From NCBI RefSeq assembly GCF_036345255.1, contig NZ_CP107783.1:3328501-3392500 (forward strand): a stretch of DNA of 64,000 nucleotides, read 5' to 3'. The stretch's first letter is position 1, and the number at the start of each line of letters is the position of its first letter. The stretch is from Streptomyces sp. NBC_00569. Its GTDB lineage: Bacteria; Actinomycetota; Actinomycetes; Streptomycetales; Streptomycetaceae. Of this stretch, positions 16,026 to 24,831 are shown in pieces. The position numbers and the translations under genes are program-made. The notes under the pieces were generated by a model. It did no database searches, had not been told where the DNA came from, and saw only the letters and a program-made list of their open reading frames with translations.

Positions 16026-16909
16026 GTTCGAGCGTCCTGTACGACGCACCGGGCCCCAGGGCCCGGGTGCGCAACCGCATCTACACGGTCGCCGGCTCCC
16101 TGGCCGTGCTCGGCCTGGTCGCGTTCACCCTCTACCGGATGAACGTCAAGGGGCAGCTGGAGCCCGAGGTCTGGAACATCTTCAACAACGCCGGTGTGCG
16201 GACCAGCATCCGCGACGGCGTGGTCACCACGCTGAAGGTGTTCGCCGTCGCCGGCGTGCTCTCCCTGGTGCTCGGCCTGCTCCTGGCCGTCGCGCGCCTG
16301 TCCGAGCACAAGACGGTCCGCTGGGCCGCCACCGGCTTCATCGAACTGTTCCGCGCGATCCCGCTGCTGATCACGATCTACGCCCTGTGGTTCCTGTTCC
16401 TGACCTACAAGAACGACCTCGGCGTCGTCGGCGACAACACCGCCTTCTGGGCGCTCGTCATCGGCCTGACCGTCTACAACGGCTGTGTGCAGGCCGAGGT
16501 GATCCGGGCGGGCGTCAACGCCGTGCCGCGCGGACAGGTGGAAGCCGCGTACGCGCTGGGACTGCGCAAGTCGCAGGTCATGACGATGCTGCTGCTGCCG
16601 CAGGCCGTGCGCTCCATGCTGCCGACGATGATCAGTCAGCTCGTGGTGACCCTCAAGGACACCTCGCTCGGCTACATCATCACGTACAGCGAGCTGCTGT
16701 TCGCGGCCCGCACGATGGCCAGCAACATCATCGTCAACGGCGAGAACCCCATCACCGCGGTGGTCATCGTCGTCGGCGCGATCTACGTGGCACTGTGTCT
16801 GGCCCTGGCCGGGCTCGCCACCTGGATCGAGCGGCGCGGCCGTCGCGCGAAGACGGGCATCGCGGTGGCTGCCGCCACCGAGCCCTCCGTCGTGGACGGG
16901 ACCGACTGA
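16022..16909 (+). CDS. gluD: glutamate ABC transporter permease subunit
   Basis: A 295-residue permease with a longer N-terminus than GluC, about five to six helices, and the EAA loop AVPRGQVEAAYALGLRKSQVMTMLLLPQA. The ATGA overlap with gluC shows coupling. It is the last gene of the operon and a hairpin terminator follows 36 bases after the stop. Confidence 0.94.
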   Translation: MSSSVLYDAPGPRARVRNRIYTVAGSLAVLGLVAFTLYRMNVKGQLEPEVWNIFNNAGVRTSIRDGVVTTLKVFAVAGVLSLVLGLLLAVARLSEHKTVRWAATGFIELFRAIPLLITIYALWFLFLTYKNDLGVVGDNTAFWALVIGLTVYNGCVQAEVIRAGVNAVPRGQVEAAYALGLRKSQVMTMLLLPQAVRSMLPTMISQLVVTLKDTSLGYIITYSELLFAARTMASNIIVNGENPITAVVIVVGAIYVALCLALAGLATWIERRGRRAKTGIAVAAATEPSVVDGTD

Positions 16910-16944
16910 GCGGCTCTGCAGAAGAACTGACGAGATGTGAGCAA

Positions 16945-16978
16945 ACGGAGGCAGTGGCCTGATCGCCGCTGCCTCCGT
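16945..16978 (+). terminator. hairpin terminator after gluD
   Basis: A 13-bp stem with one G-U pair (16945-16957 against 16966-16978) and an eight-base loop follows the gluD stop. Confidence 0.78.
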
Positions 16979-17094
16979 CACTTGACGCAAGCACCCGCAA
17001 TGGGTTGCATACGTTCTGTGATCGCGCACCCCGCTCCAACTGCCCTTTCTTGTACGCCTCCCACAGCACTCCCCGGGGCAGGAGGAGTCGCGCC

Positions 17095-18702
17095 GTGGAC
17101 CCGGTGATCGTCGTCGGCGCGGGTCCTGTCGGGCTCACGCTCTCCCTCGCTCTCGCCCGCCACGGCGTGCCCTCCGTCGTGCTCGACGAGGGCCCCGGCA
17201 AGGACGAACAGCGCCCCGCACGGACCGTGATCCTCCGCGAGGACACCGCCGCCCTCGTGGAGCGGCTCGCCCGGACGTCGTTCGACGCGACGGGCGCGCG
17301 CTGGACGGGCTGGCGTTCCCTGCGGCGCAAACAGGTGATGCGGGAGCTCTCCTTCGGTGAGCAGATGCCCTCGCCCCTGCATCTGGCCCAGCACGAACTG
17401 ACGGGCGCCCTGCGGGAGGCAGCCGCCGGCGAGCGGCTCATCAAGGTCGCCGTGAACAGCCGCCTCGACTCGATCGAGCAGGAGAGCGGCGCGCTGACCG
17501 CACACACCCGCGGCCCGAAGGGCACCTGGTGGCGCGGGAGCTTCCTGGTGGGCTGCGACGGCCCGCGCTCCACGGTCCGCAAGCTGCTAGACATCCGCTT
17601 CCCCGGCCGCACGTCCGTCGAGCGACACGCCGTCGCCGCGCTGCGCACGGAACTTCCCTGGCCCGGTGAGGCGTTGCTTCATCGGAACCTTCCCTGGCGG
17701 ACGTCGGGCCCGTCCGGCGGAGAGGTCGTCGGCCGCCCCCTCGCCGACGGCGTCTGGCGCCTCGACTGGCTGCTGCCGCCCCGCAGCGAGCTGGTCACGC
17801 CCGACATCCTGGTGACCCGCATCCGGGAGACGCTGGCCGGCTGGTGCTCCGGCTCCACACCGCCGTACGAGCTGCTGGACACGGGAGTGCACACGGTTCA
17901 CCACCGCCTGGCCAGGCGGTGGCGGGTCGGCCGGGTCTTCCTCGCCGGGGACGCCGCGCACCTGCTCGGCGCGCTCGGCACCCAGGGTCTCGACGAGGGC
18001 CTGAGGGACGCGGACAACCTCGCCTGGAAGCTGGCCCTCGCCTGGCACGACGGCCCGCACGAGGCGCTCCTCGACAGCTATCAGGCCGAGCGCCGCGCCG
18101 TCGTCGCGGGCCGGCTGCGCGCCGCCGATCAGGCGCTGCCGATACTGCGGGGCGGCAAGGGGCTGCGCTCGTACGTCGCCGGATCCACGCGCGGCCATGA
18201 CGCGCTGCTCACGGACGGTCACCTGGGGCACGGGGCGCTGGGCGCTCCGGGGACGTACGGCGAATCGTCTCTCGCACCGGAGCCCTCCGAAGCGGCGGTC
18301 GACGTGGGTACGGCTCCCGGCGCGCCCGTCCGGGACGTGCGGGTCACCGCCCCGGACGGGTCCTTCGCCCGGCTGCGGGACCGGCTCGGCCTCGGGCACC
18401 TGCTCGTCGTCCTGATCGCACCCGGCACGGGTGTGTGGGAGCGGCGGCACTGGGTCTCGGCCGGGGTCATGCCACGGCTCGCGGCCGCCGTCACGGCCCT
18501 GCCGCACGAGGCGGAGCTGCTCGTCGCGGAGAGTTACCCGGGCGCCCCGGCGCACTCCGTTCTGCTGGTGCGCCCGGACGGCCACCTGGTCACGGCCCTG
18601 AGCGGGGTGCGTCCCGCTGAGCTGTACGCGGCCGCGCAAGCCGCGCTCGGGGGGCCCGTGGAGGACGGCGCGAAGGCCGGGAGCGCAGCCGGAACGAGTT
18701 GA
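17095..18702 (+). CDS. FAD-dependent aromatic monooxygenase (PheA/TfdB type)
   Basis: A 535-residue group A flavoprotein hydroxylase. It has the FAD motif VVGAGPVGL at the N-terminus, a DG motif (LVGCDGPRSTVRK, about 155-168), the second FAD motif GDAAHLLGALGTQGLDEGLRDADNLAWKL (about 286-315) and a C-terminal thioredoxin-like domain. Such enzymes hydroxylate phenols or polyketide quinones with NAD(P)H and O2. The GTG start at 17095 has GGAGGAG seven bases upstream. It stands alone between gluD and the cysteine dioxygenase gene, so its substrate is unknown; catabolic and tailoring roles are both possible. Confidence 0.9.
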   Translation: MDPVIVVGAGPVGLTLSLALARHGVPSVVLDEGPGKDEQRPARTVILREDTAALVERLARTSFDATGARWTGWRSLRRKQVMRELSFGEQMPSPLHLAQHELTGALREAAAGERLIKVAVNSRLDSIEQESGALTAHTRGPKGTWWRGSFLVGCDGPRSTVRKLLDIRFPGRTSVERHAVAALRTELPWPGEALLHRNLPWRTSGPSGGEVVGRPLADGVWRLDWLLPPRSELVTPDILVTRIRETLAGWCSGSTPPYELLDTGVHTVHHRLARRWRVGRVFLAGDAAHLLGALGTQGLDEGLRDADNLAWKLALAWHDGPHEALLDSYQAERRAVVAGRLRAADQALPILRGGKGLRSYVAGSTRGHDALLTDGHLGHGALGAPGTYGESSLAPEPSEAAVDVGTAPGAPVRDVRVTAPDGSFARLRDRLGLGHLLVVLIAPGTGVWERRHWVSAGVMPRLAAAVTALPHEAELLVAESYPGAPAHSVLLVRPDGHLVTALSGVRPAELYAAAQAALGGPVEDGAKAGSAAGTS

Positions 18703-18924
18703 CCGACCCCCTCCGCCATGGTGTACTCCGGAGCGTGACCGACACCGATGTGCGCCTGTGGCGGAGGGTCCATATGGACCTCGTCCGCTATGCGGGCTGC
18801 GTGTGTCGTCCGTCCTGCTGAATTCGCCTCTCCCCTGTGCGCGCCCCTTTCCCCGGGTTCACCGGTCCTTCCGGTTCCTCCGGGCCTTCTCGCGCGCTTT
18901 CCGCGAACCTTCAGGACGGTATCC

Positions 18925-19452
18925 GTGTCTGCCTCAGCCACCCCTTCCCTGGTGACCGCCGCACCCACGCAGCGTGACCTCCTCGACTTCGTACGCCGTA
19001 CCGCCGAGGACCATGAACTCATCGCCTCGCTCCCCCTGGACCCCGAGGGCCGCACATGGGTGCGGCTCGAAGGCCCCGGCGGCAGTGAGGCCTGGCTCAT
19101 CGGCTGGCCGCCCCGCACCGGCACCGGCTGGCACGACCACGCCGAATCCGTCGGTGCCTTCCTCACGGCGTCGGGCGAGCTCAAGGAGAACTCACTCGCG
19201 GCCCGGCTGCCCGCCGACGGCTGGAAGACGCTCGAACTGGCCGAAGGAGTCGACCGCGAACGGACATTGGCCGCGGGCACGGGCAGGGCCTTCGGGCAGC
19301 ACCATGTGCACGAGGTTCTCAACGAGTCCGGGCGCGAGCACGCGATCTCCGTGCACGCCTACTACCCGCCGCTCCCGCAGATCCGCCGCTACAGCCGCAC
19401 GGGCTCGGTGCTGCGACTCGAGACCGTGGAGCGGCCGGAGGACTGGCAGTGA
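18925..19452 (+). CDS. cysteine dioxygenase family protein
   Basis: A 175-residue cupin of the type I cysteine dioxygenase family, which oxidises cysteine thiol to the sulfinic acid with Fe(II) and O2. The 3-His metal site is visible as HDHAESVGAF (two His) and FGQHHVHEVLN (third). The GTG at 18925 is the likely start (AGGA nine bases upstream), since the upstream open frame is unlike the family. Related thiol dioxygenases act on other thiols, so the substrate is not proven. Its TGA overlaps the GTG of the rhodanese gene. Confidence 0.88.
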   Translation: MSASATPSLVTAAPTQRDLLDFVRRTAEDHELIASLPLDPEGRTWVRLEGPGGSEAWLIGWPPRTGTGWHDHAESVGAFLTASGELKENSLAARLPADGWKTLELAEGVDRERTLAAGTGRAFGQHHVHEVLNESGREHAISVHAYYPPLPQIRRYSRTGSVLRLETVERPEDWQ

Positions 19453-19901
19453 GCGGAGAGGGCAGGGTGGGTGACGTGACCGTTGGAGTGAGTGACGTGA
19501 GCGGCTCGCGGGCTGAACGGCCCGAGGGCATCGACGAGTTGCTCGACCGGGTGCGGCTCGGCCTGGACCGGGTCGAGACCGATGAGGCGTACACGGCCGC
19601 CACGGCGGGGGACGCGCTCCTCGTCGACATCCGCTACGCGGCGCTGCGCGAGCGGGACGGGCTGATCCCCGGGGCACTCGTGGTGGAGCGCAACGAACTG
19701 GAGTGGCGGCTCGATCCGCAGGGCAGCCATCGCGCTGCCGAGGCCACGAGCCACGATCTGCGCGTCGTGGTCGTCTGCAACGAGGGCTACGCGTCGAGCC
19801 TCGCCGCTGTCTCCCTGAGGCAGTTGGGGCTGCACCGGGCCACGGATCTGGTCGGCGGTTTCCAGGCCTGGAAGGCGGCGGGGCTGCCGGTGGCCGAGTG
19901 A
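19449..19901 (+). CDS. single-domain rhodanese-like sulfurtransferase
   Basis: A 150-residue rhodanese with active-site Cys110 in the loop CNEGYASS and the N-terminal DALLVDIRY strand. It would carry a persulfide and move sulfane sulfur to a thiol. The GTG start overlaps the dioxygenase stop by four bases, so the two proteins are probably made together for cysteine or persulfide breakdown. Confidence 0.88.
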   Translation: MSGEGRVGDVTVGVSDVSGSRAERPEGIDELLDRVRLGLDRVETDEAYTAATAGDALLVDIRYAALRERDGLIPGALVVERNELEWRLDPQGSHRAAEATSHDLRVVVVCNEGYASSLAAVSLRQLGLHRATDLVGGFQAWKAAGLPVAE

Positions 19902-19929
19902 CGGTCGCGTGCGGCTGTAGGAGTACGTG

Positions 19930-19966
19930 ATGGTGGGCGCCCCCCGATGTAAGGGGCGCCCACCAT
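19930..19966. terminator. bidirectional hairpin terminator
   Basis: A perfect 14-bp stem (19930-19943 against 19953-19966) with outer GTACG/CGTAC arms lies between the rhodanese gene and the convergent permease gene. Confidence 0.85.
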
Positions 19967-19979
19967 TGCGTACTGCCCC

Positions 19980-22514
19980 TTACTCCTTGGCTGTTGCCAC
20001 CTCTACCGGTCGGGGCTTCAGGGCGGCGCGGCCCGGCAGTGCGGTCGCGGTGAGCGCGAGGAGTCCGGCGGCGGCGACCACGGCCACGTAGACGAGGGGT
20101 GTGACGGCGGGGGCGGCACTGCCGGTCATGCCGACGCTGAACGCCGTCAGGACGGCCAGTGCGATACCGCTGCCCAGGGTCGTGCCGATGAACAGCACGG
20201 CGAGGGCCTCGGTGCGCAGCATCCTCAGGACCTGACGGCGGGTGGCGCCCGCGAGGCGGAGCATCGCGAACTCCCGGATCCGTTCGGAGACCGACATCGC
20301 GAGGGTGTTGACGACGGCGATCGCGGTGAACGCGAGGATCAGGCCCATGGCGAGGAGGTTGACCTCGGCGTTGTCCTGCTGGCGTTCGGCCTGCAGGTCG
20401 TCGGCCGCCTCGGGGGCGAGAACGCGCAGACCGGGGAACTCCCGGACCGTACCCGTGAGTTGTTCCTGTGTCCGGCTGGTCCTGACGAGTACGGAGGAGG
20501 CGAGGGGATTGTCGACGTGCCGGGCCACCAGGTCATGGGCCAGGGTCAGATCCCCGAAGCCGAGACCCTTCGCGTAGACGGCCGCCACAGTGAGGGTGGC
20601 CGGTGTGCCGTCCCCGAGCGTCAGCCTGCTGCCGGGCTTCAAGTGGAGTCGATCGGCGGCGAGTTCGCTGACGGCGGCGCCGTCCCGTCGGAAGTCCTTC
20701 AGTGATCCCGAGGTGACGTCCGGGTCCCACGTACGCGTGAGGCCTTCGCGGGTGACGCCCTGAGTCGGGTACTTGTCGAGTCCTACACGCACGGTGGTGC
20801 GGACGATCTCGGTCGCGACGGTGCCCTTGGCCGTGCGGAGCTTGCGTGCGGCCTCGGCGGGGACGCCTGGGCCCTGGGCCGCGACGATCCAGTCGGCCCG
20901 GATGCCTTCGCGTGCCTGAGCTCGTGCCGCGTTGCCCAGGGTCGGCTGGGTGAAGAGGACGGTGCAGGTCATGCCGATGAGGAGGGCGAGCGGGGTGACG
21001 GCGGCGGCCATCCGGGCGGCGTTGCCGTGGAGGTTGGCGGTGGCCAGCTTGCCGCCGGGCCCGGTGAGGCGCAGCGGTCCGGCCAGGAGGGCCGCGGCGC
21101 CCTTCACGAGGAGCGGGCCGAGCAATGCGACGGAGGAGGCGAGGACGACAACAGCGAGGAAGGTCACGGGAGTTGACGCCGGTTCGGTACGCAGCACGCT
21201 GAGCACGGCGACGAGGACAGCGCCTCCCGCGAGAAGCGCGATCCCGGCCGCGACTCGACCCCAGGCGGGCCGGGCACGCTCGACCCTGGCCTCCGTGAGC
21301 GCTTCGGCCGGGCGGATACGGGCGATTCGGCGGGCGGAGATCCGGGCGGCGGCCCAGGCGCCGAGGAGCGTGGCACCGACGGCCCCGAACAAGGGGAAGA
21401 CGCTGACGGTCCGTTCGAGCGTCGGCGGTACCGCTCCGAGTTCGACGAAGCGGTGATACAGCCACCCTCCGAGCGGAAGCCCGGCGAGGGAGCCGAGGAC
21501 ACCCGCGGCAGCTCCGACGATGAGCGCCTCACGGCCCAGGAGCTTGCGGATCTGCCCGGGCGTGGCCGCGATGGCACGCAGCAGGGCGAGTTCGCGGTGG
21601 CGTTGCTGAACGGAGAGCGCGAAGGTGCCGACGACGACGAGGACCGCGACGAGAAGGGAGGTGCCGCCCATCGCGCCGCCCATGCTGACGAGCTTGACAC
21701 GAGCACCCGCTGCGTCGAGGAACTCGACAGGGCCACGGGCGTCGCCGGTGGCGACCTGGGCGGTCGTGCCGTCGAGCACCCTGGCGACGGCACGCGCCAG
21801 CTCTGCCGGCTTCTGGCCGGGGGCGGGGATGACGCCGAGGGCGGTGACCTGGCCGGGGTGGTCGGCGAGGCGGCGGGCCTCCGAAGGGGTGAAGAACAGG
21901 GAGGTCTGGTGGGTCACTGACGCATGCCCGGCGGGCGCGGCGATCCCGGTGACGCGGTAGGTGCGCGGCGCTTGGGTGGACTGGACGGTCAGGCTGTCTC
22001 CGGGCGTCAGGTGGGCACGGTCCGCCAGGTCCCGGTCCACTACGAGGTCTTGGGGCTCGGCGGGTGGGGTCCCGGCGGTCAGGGCGTAGGGGGTCAGCGC
22101 GGCGGAGTCCCAGGCGTGGCCGTACGCGGGCCTGTCGGGCGCGGCGGCTCCCGGCGCCAAGGCCTGGGCCAGGAAGGTGAGTTCGGGGACGACCCGCTCG
22201 ACGCCCGGGAGGTCGCGGATCCGTCCCGCGGTGCCCTCGGGCAACCAGGCCCGCTCGGCGATGGGTTTGGCCTTGTGCTTGACCTTGGTCTTGCCCTTCT
22301 TGTGCTTGACCGTGGTCCGGTGGACGTTCTGGTCGGCGGAGACGACCACGGGGGCGGCCGCGTACCGCTCGGTGCGGATGGTGCCGCGCAGGCCGGTCTC
22401 CAGAAGAGTGCCGCAGGCCGTGATGAGGGCGGCCGCGCACATGAGGGCGAGAAAGGCACCGAGGAACCCCCCTTTGCGGTCCCGGACGGTGTGCAGTGCG
22501 TAGCGCAGCATCAT
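19980..22514 (-). CDS. FtsX-type ABC transporter permease with two FtsX domains
   Basis: An 844-residue permease: N-terminal helix (about 15-38), extracytoplasmic MacB-like domain, FtsX domain 1 (three helices, about 280-420), then a second periplasmic region and FtsX domain 2 (about 700-830). Such proteins move lipids, peptides or drugs, or signal mechanically, and need a cytoplasmic LolD-like ATPase. None is encoded next to it. A Lys-rich stretch (HKKGKTKVKHKAKP, near 65-78) is unusual. The start ATG overlaps the stop of the regulator gene by four bases, so the two are coupled and the regulator likely controls the transporter. Confidence 0.88.
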   Translation of the reverse strand: MMLRYALHTVRDRKGGFLGAFLALMCAAALITACGTLLETGLRGTIRTERYAAAPVVVSADQNVHRTTVKHKKGKTKVKHKAKPIAERAWLPEGTAGRIRDLPGVERVVPELTFLAQALAPGAAAPDRPAYGHAWDSAALTPYALTAGTPPAEPQDLVVDRDLADRAHLTPGDSLTVQSTQAPRTYRVTGIAAPAGHASVTHQTSLFFTPSEARRLADHPGQVTALGVIPAPGQKPAELARAVARVLDGTTAQVATGDARGPVEFLDAAGARVKLVSMGGAMGGTSLLVAVLVVVGTFALSVQQRHRELALLRAIAATPGQIRKLLGREALIVGAAAGVLGSLAGLPLGGWLYHRFVELGAVPPTLERTVSVFPLFGAVGATLLGAWAAARISARRIARIRPAEALTEARVERARPAWGRVAAGIALLAGGAVLVAVLSVLRTEPASTPVTFLAVVVLASSVALLGPLLVKGAAALLAGPLRLTGPGGKLATANLHGNAARMAAAVTPLALLIGMTCTVLFTQPTLGNAARAQAREGIRADWIVAAQGPGVPAEAARKLRTAKGTVATEIVRTTVRVGLDKYPTQGVTREGLTRTWDPDVTSGSLKDFRRDGAAVSELAADRLHLKPGSRLTLGDGTPATLTVAAVYAKGLGFGDLTLAHDLVARHVDNPLASSVLVRTSRTQEQLTGTVREFPGLRVLAPEAADDLQAERQQDNAEVNLLAMGLILAFTAIAVVNTLAMSVSERIREFAMLRLAGATRRQVLRMLRTEALAVLFIGTTLGSGIALAVLTAFSVGMTGSAAPAVTPLVYVAVVAAAGLLALTATALPGRAALKPRPVEVATAKE

Positions 22515-23719
22515 GGCGTATCCGTCTCTGTGGTGGTGCGGGAGGCCGGGATTCCCTCGGCCGAAGCCTGACTTTTGTCGGCGGGAGCGGCTCGGTGGGC
22601 CGGGGCGTCCCCGGCGGAGACCTGGCGCGCGTGGGCGTCGTCGGCGGGAGCTCGGCGCGCCGGAGCGTGATGTACCGGGGCATCGCCGACCGGAACCTGG
22701 CGCGCCGGAGCGTGATGCGCCTGGGCGTCGTCGACGGGAGCTCGGCGCGCCGGAGCGTGATGTACCGGGGCATCGCCGACCGGAACCTGGCGCGCCGGAG
22801 CGTGATGCGCCTGGGCATCGTCGACGGGAGCTCGGCGCGCCGGAGCGTGATGTACCGGGGCATCGCCGACCGGAACCTGGCGCGCCGGAGCCTGGTGCGC
22901 CCTGACATCGCCGACGGTCACCTGGCGCACGGAAGCCGGGCGCACCGAGGCATCGCCGACCGGAACCTGGTGCACCGTGGCATCACCGGCGGCAGCTCGG
23001 TGCGCCGGAGCCTGACCTGCCGGGGCATCACCGGCCGCAGCTCGGTGCGCCGAGGCCTGGTGCACCGAGGCGTCGCCCGCACGGGTGCCGTCGGCGCAGG
23101 TGTCATCCGCGCGGGTGCCGTCGGCGCGGGTCGGTGCCGGGAAGGCGAGCAGGCGGGTCAGGACGGTGCGTGCGCCGTCCGGGGTCTCGCTGTCGGGGCG
23201 CGTGTAGCGGTTGAGGAGGGCGATGAACTCCTCGAAGAACGTGCGAAGTTCGGGCAGCGTGAGCCGGATCGTGCCGCGCGAGTAGGGGAAGGCGTCGGCC
23301 CACTCCCCCAGGTCCTGCCCCTGCCGCTGGAGTTGCTCGAAGAGTTCGAGGTCGGCGGCGTACGAGAGGTGGTTCAACTCGTCCATGACGAGCCGGGTTT
23401 CGATGTTCTGGCGGCTGCGGGGCGGGAAGCGGCGGTCGCCCGGGACCGCTCGCCACCAGCGCTCACGGCCACCCACGCTCCGGCCCTGGGTCGAGCTTTC
23501 CTCGGCGAATCCATAGCGGGCCAGCTCACGCAGGTGGTAGCTGGTGGCACCCGTGTTGAGCCCGAGGTCGCGGGCCAGCATCGCGGAGGTCGCGGGGCCG
23601 TGGAGGGTGAGGTGCTGGAGGATCTGCTGGCGACGGGGCTGCGCCAGCGCCTTCAGAGCGCTGAGATCGCTCAGCTCCTGGCCGCCGGCGGGAGCGGCGG
23701 AGCCGGGTTCCGGTGTCAT
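22511..23719 (-). CDS. ArsR-type winged-helix regulator with repetitive C-terminal tail
   Basis: A 402-residue protein. Residues about 15-110 form an ArsR/HTH_20 winged helix (LSALKALAQPRRQQILQHLTLHGPATSAMLARDLGLNTGATSYHLRELARYGF), followed by a helical region ending ALLNRYTRP, as in short Streptomyces regulators. From about residue 210 the protein is a His/Ala/Pro/Asp-rich tail made of 15-residue units (HHAPARQVPVGDAPV, HHAPARRAPVDDAQA), nearly exact in the second half. The tail nearly doubles the protein length. ATG at 23719 (AGGTGAG upstream) was chosen over a GTG at 23755. It probably controls the permease gene it overlaps. Confidence 0.82.
   Translation of the reverse strand: MTPEPGSAAPAGGQELSDLSALKALAQPRRQQILQHLTLHGPATSAMLARDLGLNTGATSYHLRELARYGFAEESSTQGRSVGGRERWWRAVPGDRRFPPRSRQNIETRLVMDELNHLSYAADLELFEQLQRQGQDLGEWADAFPYSRGTIRLTLPELRTFFEEFIALLNRYTRPDSETPDGARTVLTRLLAFPAPTRADGTRADDTCADGTRAGDASVHQASAHRAAAGDAPAGQAPAHRAAAGDATVHQVPVGDASVRPASVRQVTVGDVRAHQAPARQVPVGDAPVHHAPARRAPVDDAQAHHAPARQVPVGDAPVHHAPARRAPVDDAQAHHAPARQVPVGDAPVHHAPARRAPADDAHARQVSAGDAPAHRAAPADKSQASAEGIPASRTTTETDTP
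22651..22891. repeat. 90-bp tandem repeat within the regulator gene
   Basis: Bases 22651-22740 recur at 22741-22830 with one difference and again from 22831 to about 22891 (about 2.7 copies). Each 90-bp unit is itself two diverged 45-bp halves. More degenerate copies run on to about 23130. All are in frame and encode the HHAPAR tail of the regulator. Confidence 0.9.
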
Positions 23720-23849
23720 ACCTACACACTCACCTGTGCACACACCCCTGTGCACTGCGGCGACCAGGCGTCATGACCCGGGGGTTAACCCCACCTGGGT
23801 GAGGGCGAGTTCGGCGTCGGACCCCCGTACCGACGCCGCCCTCTCCCTC

Positions 23850-24057
23850 ACCAGGCGGAGCTCACAAACCCCTCACCCGGTGGAGCTCAGGAGCCCACAC
23901 ACCCGGCGGAGCTCGAAGGCCCCGGACCAGGCGGACGCGGCCGCGATCGCCGCGTCGGCTCGCACACCCTTCACCCGGCCCGAGCTCGAAGTTCCCTCAC
24001 CGGGGGCTCAGAAACCTCCCCGACCAGGGGCTCAAAAATCTCCCGCCCGGGCGGAGT
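23850..24057. repeat. degenerate ~25-nt tandem array after recX
   Basis: The 338-base stretch between the regulator gene and recX holds no convincing ORF. Its recX-side part consists of about seven imperfect copies of a 24-27 base element; on the recX strand the consensus is roughly TGAGCTCCGCCGGGTGAGG preceded by a short G/T-rich part. The first copy appears to overlap the recX stop region. Confidence 0.65.
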
Positions 24058-24828
24058 TCAGAAGTCCCCGAGCCCGAGGTCCTCGGTCTCCTCACCCTCT
24101 TGCTCCAGGGCCTGGCGGACCACCCTGAGCGCCATGCCCTCCGGGTATCCCTTGCGGGCGAGCATGCCCGCAAGGCGGCGCAGGCGCTTGTCGCGGTCGA
24201 GGCCGCGTGTGGAGCGAAGCTTGCGGGCCACGAGCTCGCGGGCGGTCTCCTCCTCCTGCTCGGAGTCGAGCTGCCCGACGGCCTCGTCGATCACCGCCGA
24301 GTCCACCCCCTTGGTCCGCAGCTCCCGGGCGAGCGCCCGCCGGGCCAGCCCCCGGCCGTGATGGCGCGACTCCACCCAGGCGTCCGCGAAGGCGCCGTCG
24401 TTGATCAGACCGACCTCCTCGAAGCGGGACAGCACTTCCTGCGCCACCTCATCGGGGATGTCCCGCTTCGCCAGCGCGTCGGCGAGCTGCTTACGCGTGC
24501 GCGGTTGCCCGGTGAGCAGGCGCAGGCAGATGCCGCGCGCCCGCTCCGCCGGGTCCGCGGGCGGCTCCCCCTTCTCGGCCCTCGACGAGGACGGAGAGCC
24601 GCTGTCCTGTTGCCCTCCGGCCGCTTCGCCGAAGCCGCCGCGCCGCCGACGGCCACGGCTGCGCCCGCCGCCACGGGCACCGCCACCGCCCCGTGCCCCG
24701 TCGCCGTCACTCGGTTCGTCGCCGTCACGCGGCGCCCCGTGCCCGTCCGGGTCACCCGGGCCCCCGTCGCCCAAGTCCGTCGGGGAGGCGGGGTAGGCGT
24801 GATCGGCCCAGTCGGTTCGTCGCGTCAC
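24058..24828 (-). CDS. recX: RecX recombination regulator
   Basis: A 256-residue RecX, longer than usual (about 150-190) because of a roughly 95-residue Gly/Arg/Asp-rich N-terminal extension. The core starts near PAERARGICLRLLTGQPRTRKQLADAL and contains the three-helix repeats with DGAFADAWVESRHHGRGLARRALARELRTKGV. RecX binds RecA filaments and limits recombinase activity. The GTG start is three bases after the recA stop, so it is co-transcribed with recA. Confidence 0.95.
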   Translation of the reverse strand: MTRRTDWADHAYPASPTDLGDGGPGDPDGHGAPRDGDEPSDGDGARGGGGARGGGRSRGRRRRGGFGEAAGGQQDSGSPSSSRAEKGEPPADPAERARGICLRLLTGQPRTRKQLADALAKRDIPDEVAQEVLSRFEEVGLINDGAFADAWVESRHHGRGLARRALARELRTKGVDSAVIDEAVGQLDSEQEEETARELVARKLRSTRGLDRDKRLRRLAGMLARKGYPEGMALRVVRQALEQEGEETEDLGLGDF

Positions 24829-24831
24829 GGA

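Noticed and set aside
22600..23130. CRISPR-like array
   Set aside because: The units are contiguous, without unique spacers, and in frame with a protein; this is a coding tandem repeat.
22496..23776. Plus-strand frame over the repeat tail, encoding repeated ARRSVMYRG units
   Set aside because: The repeat keeps several frames open because its unit length is a multiple of three. The minus frame continues into a real winged-helix domain, so that strand is coding.
23850..24057. CRISPR or attachment site next to recX
   Set aside because: Copies are degenerate and without spacers of constant size, and no cas, integrase or att-like pair is seen.
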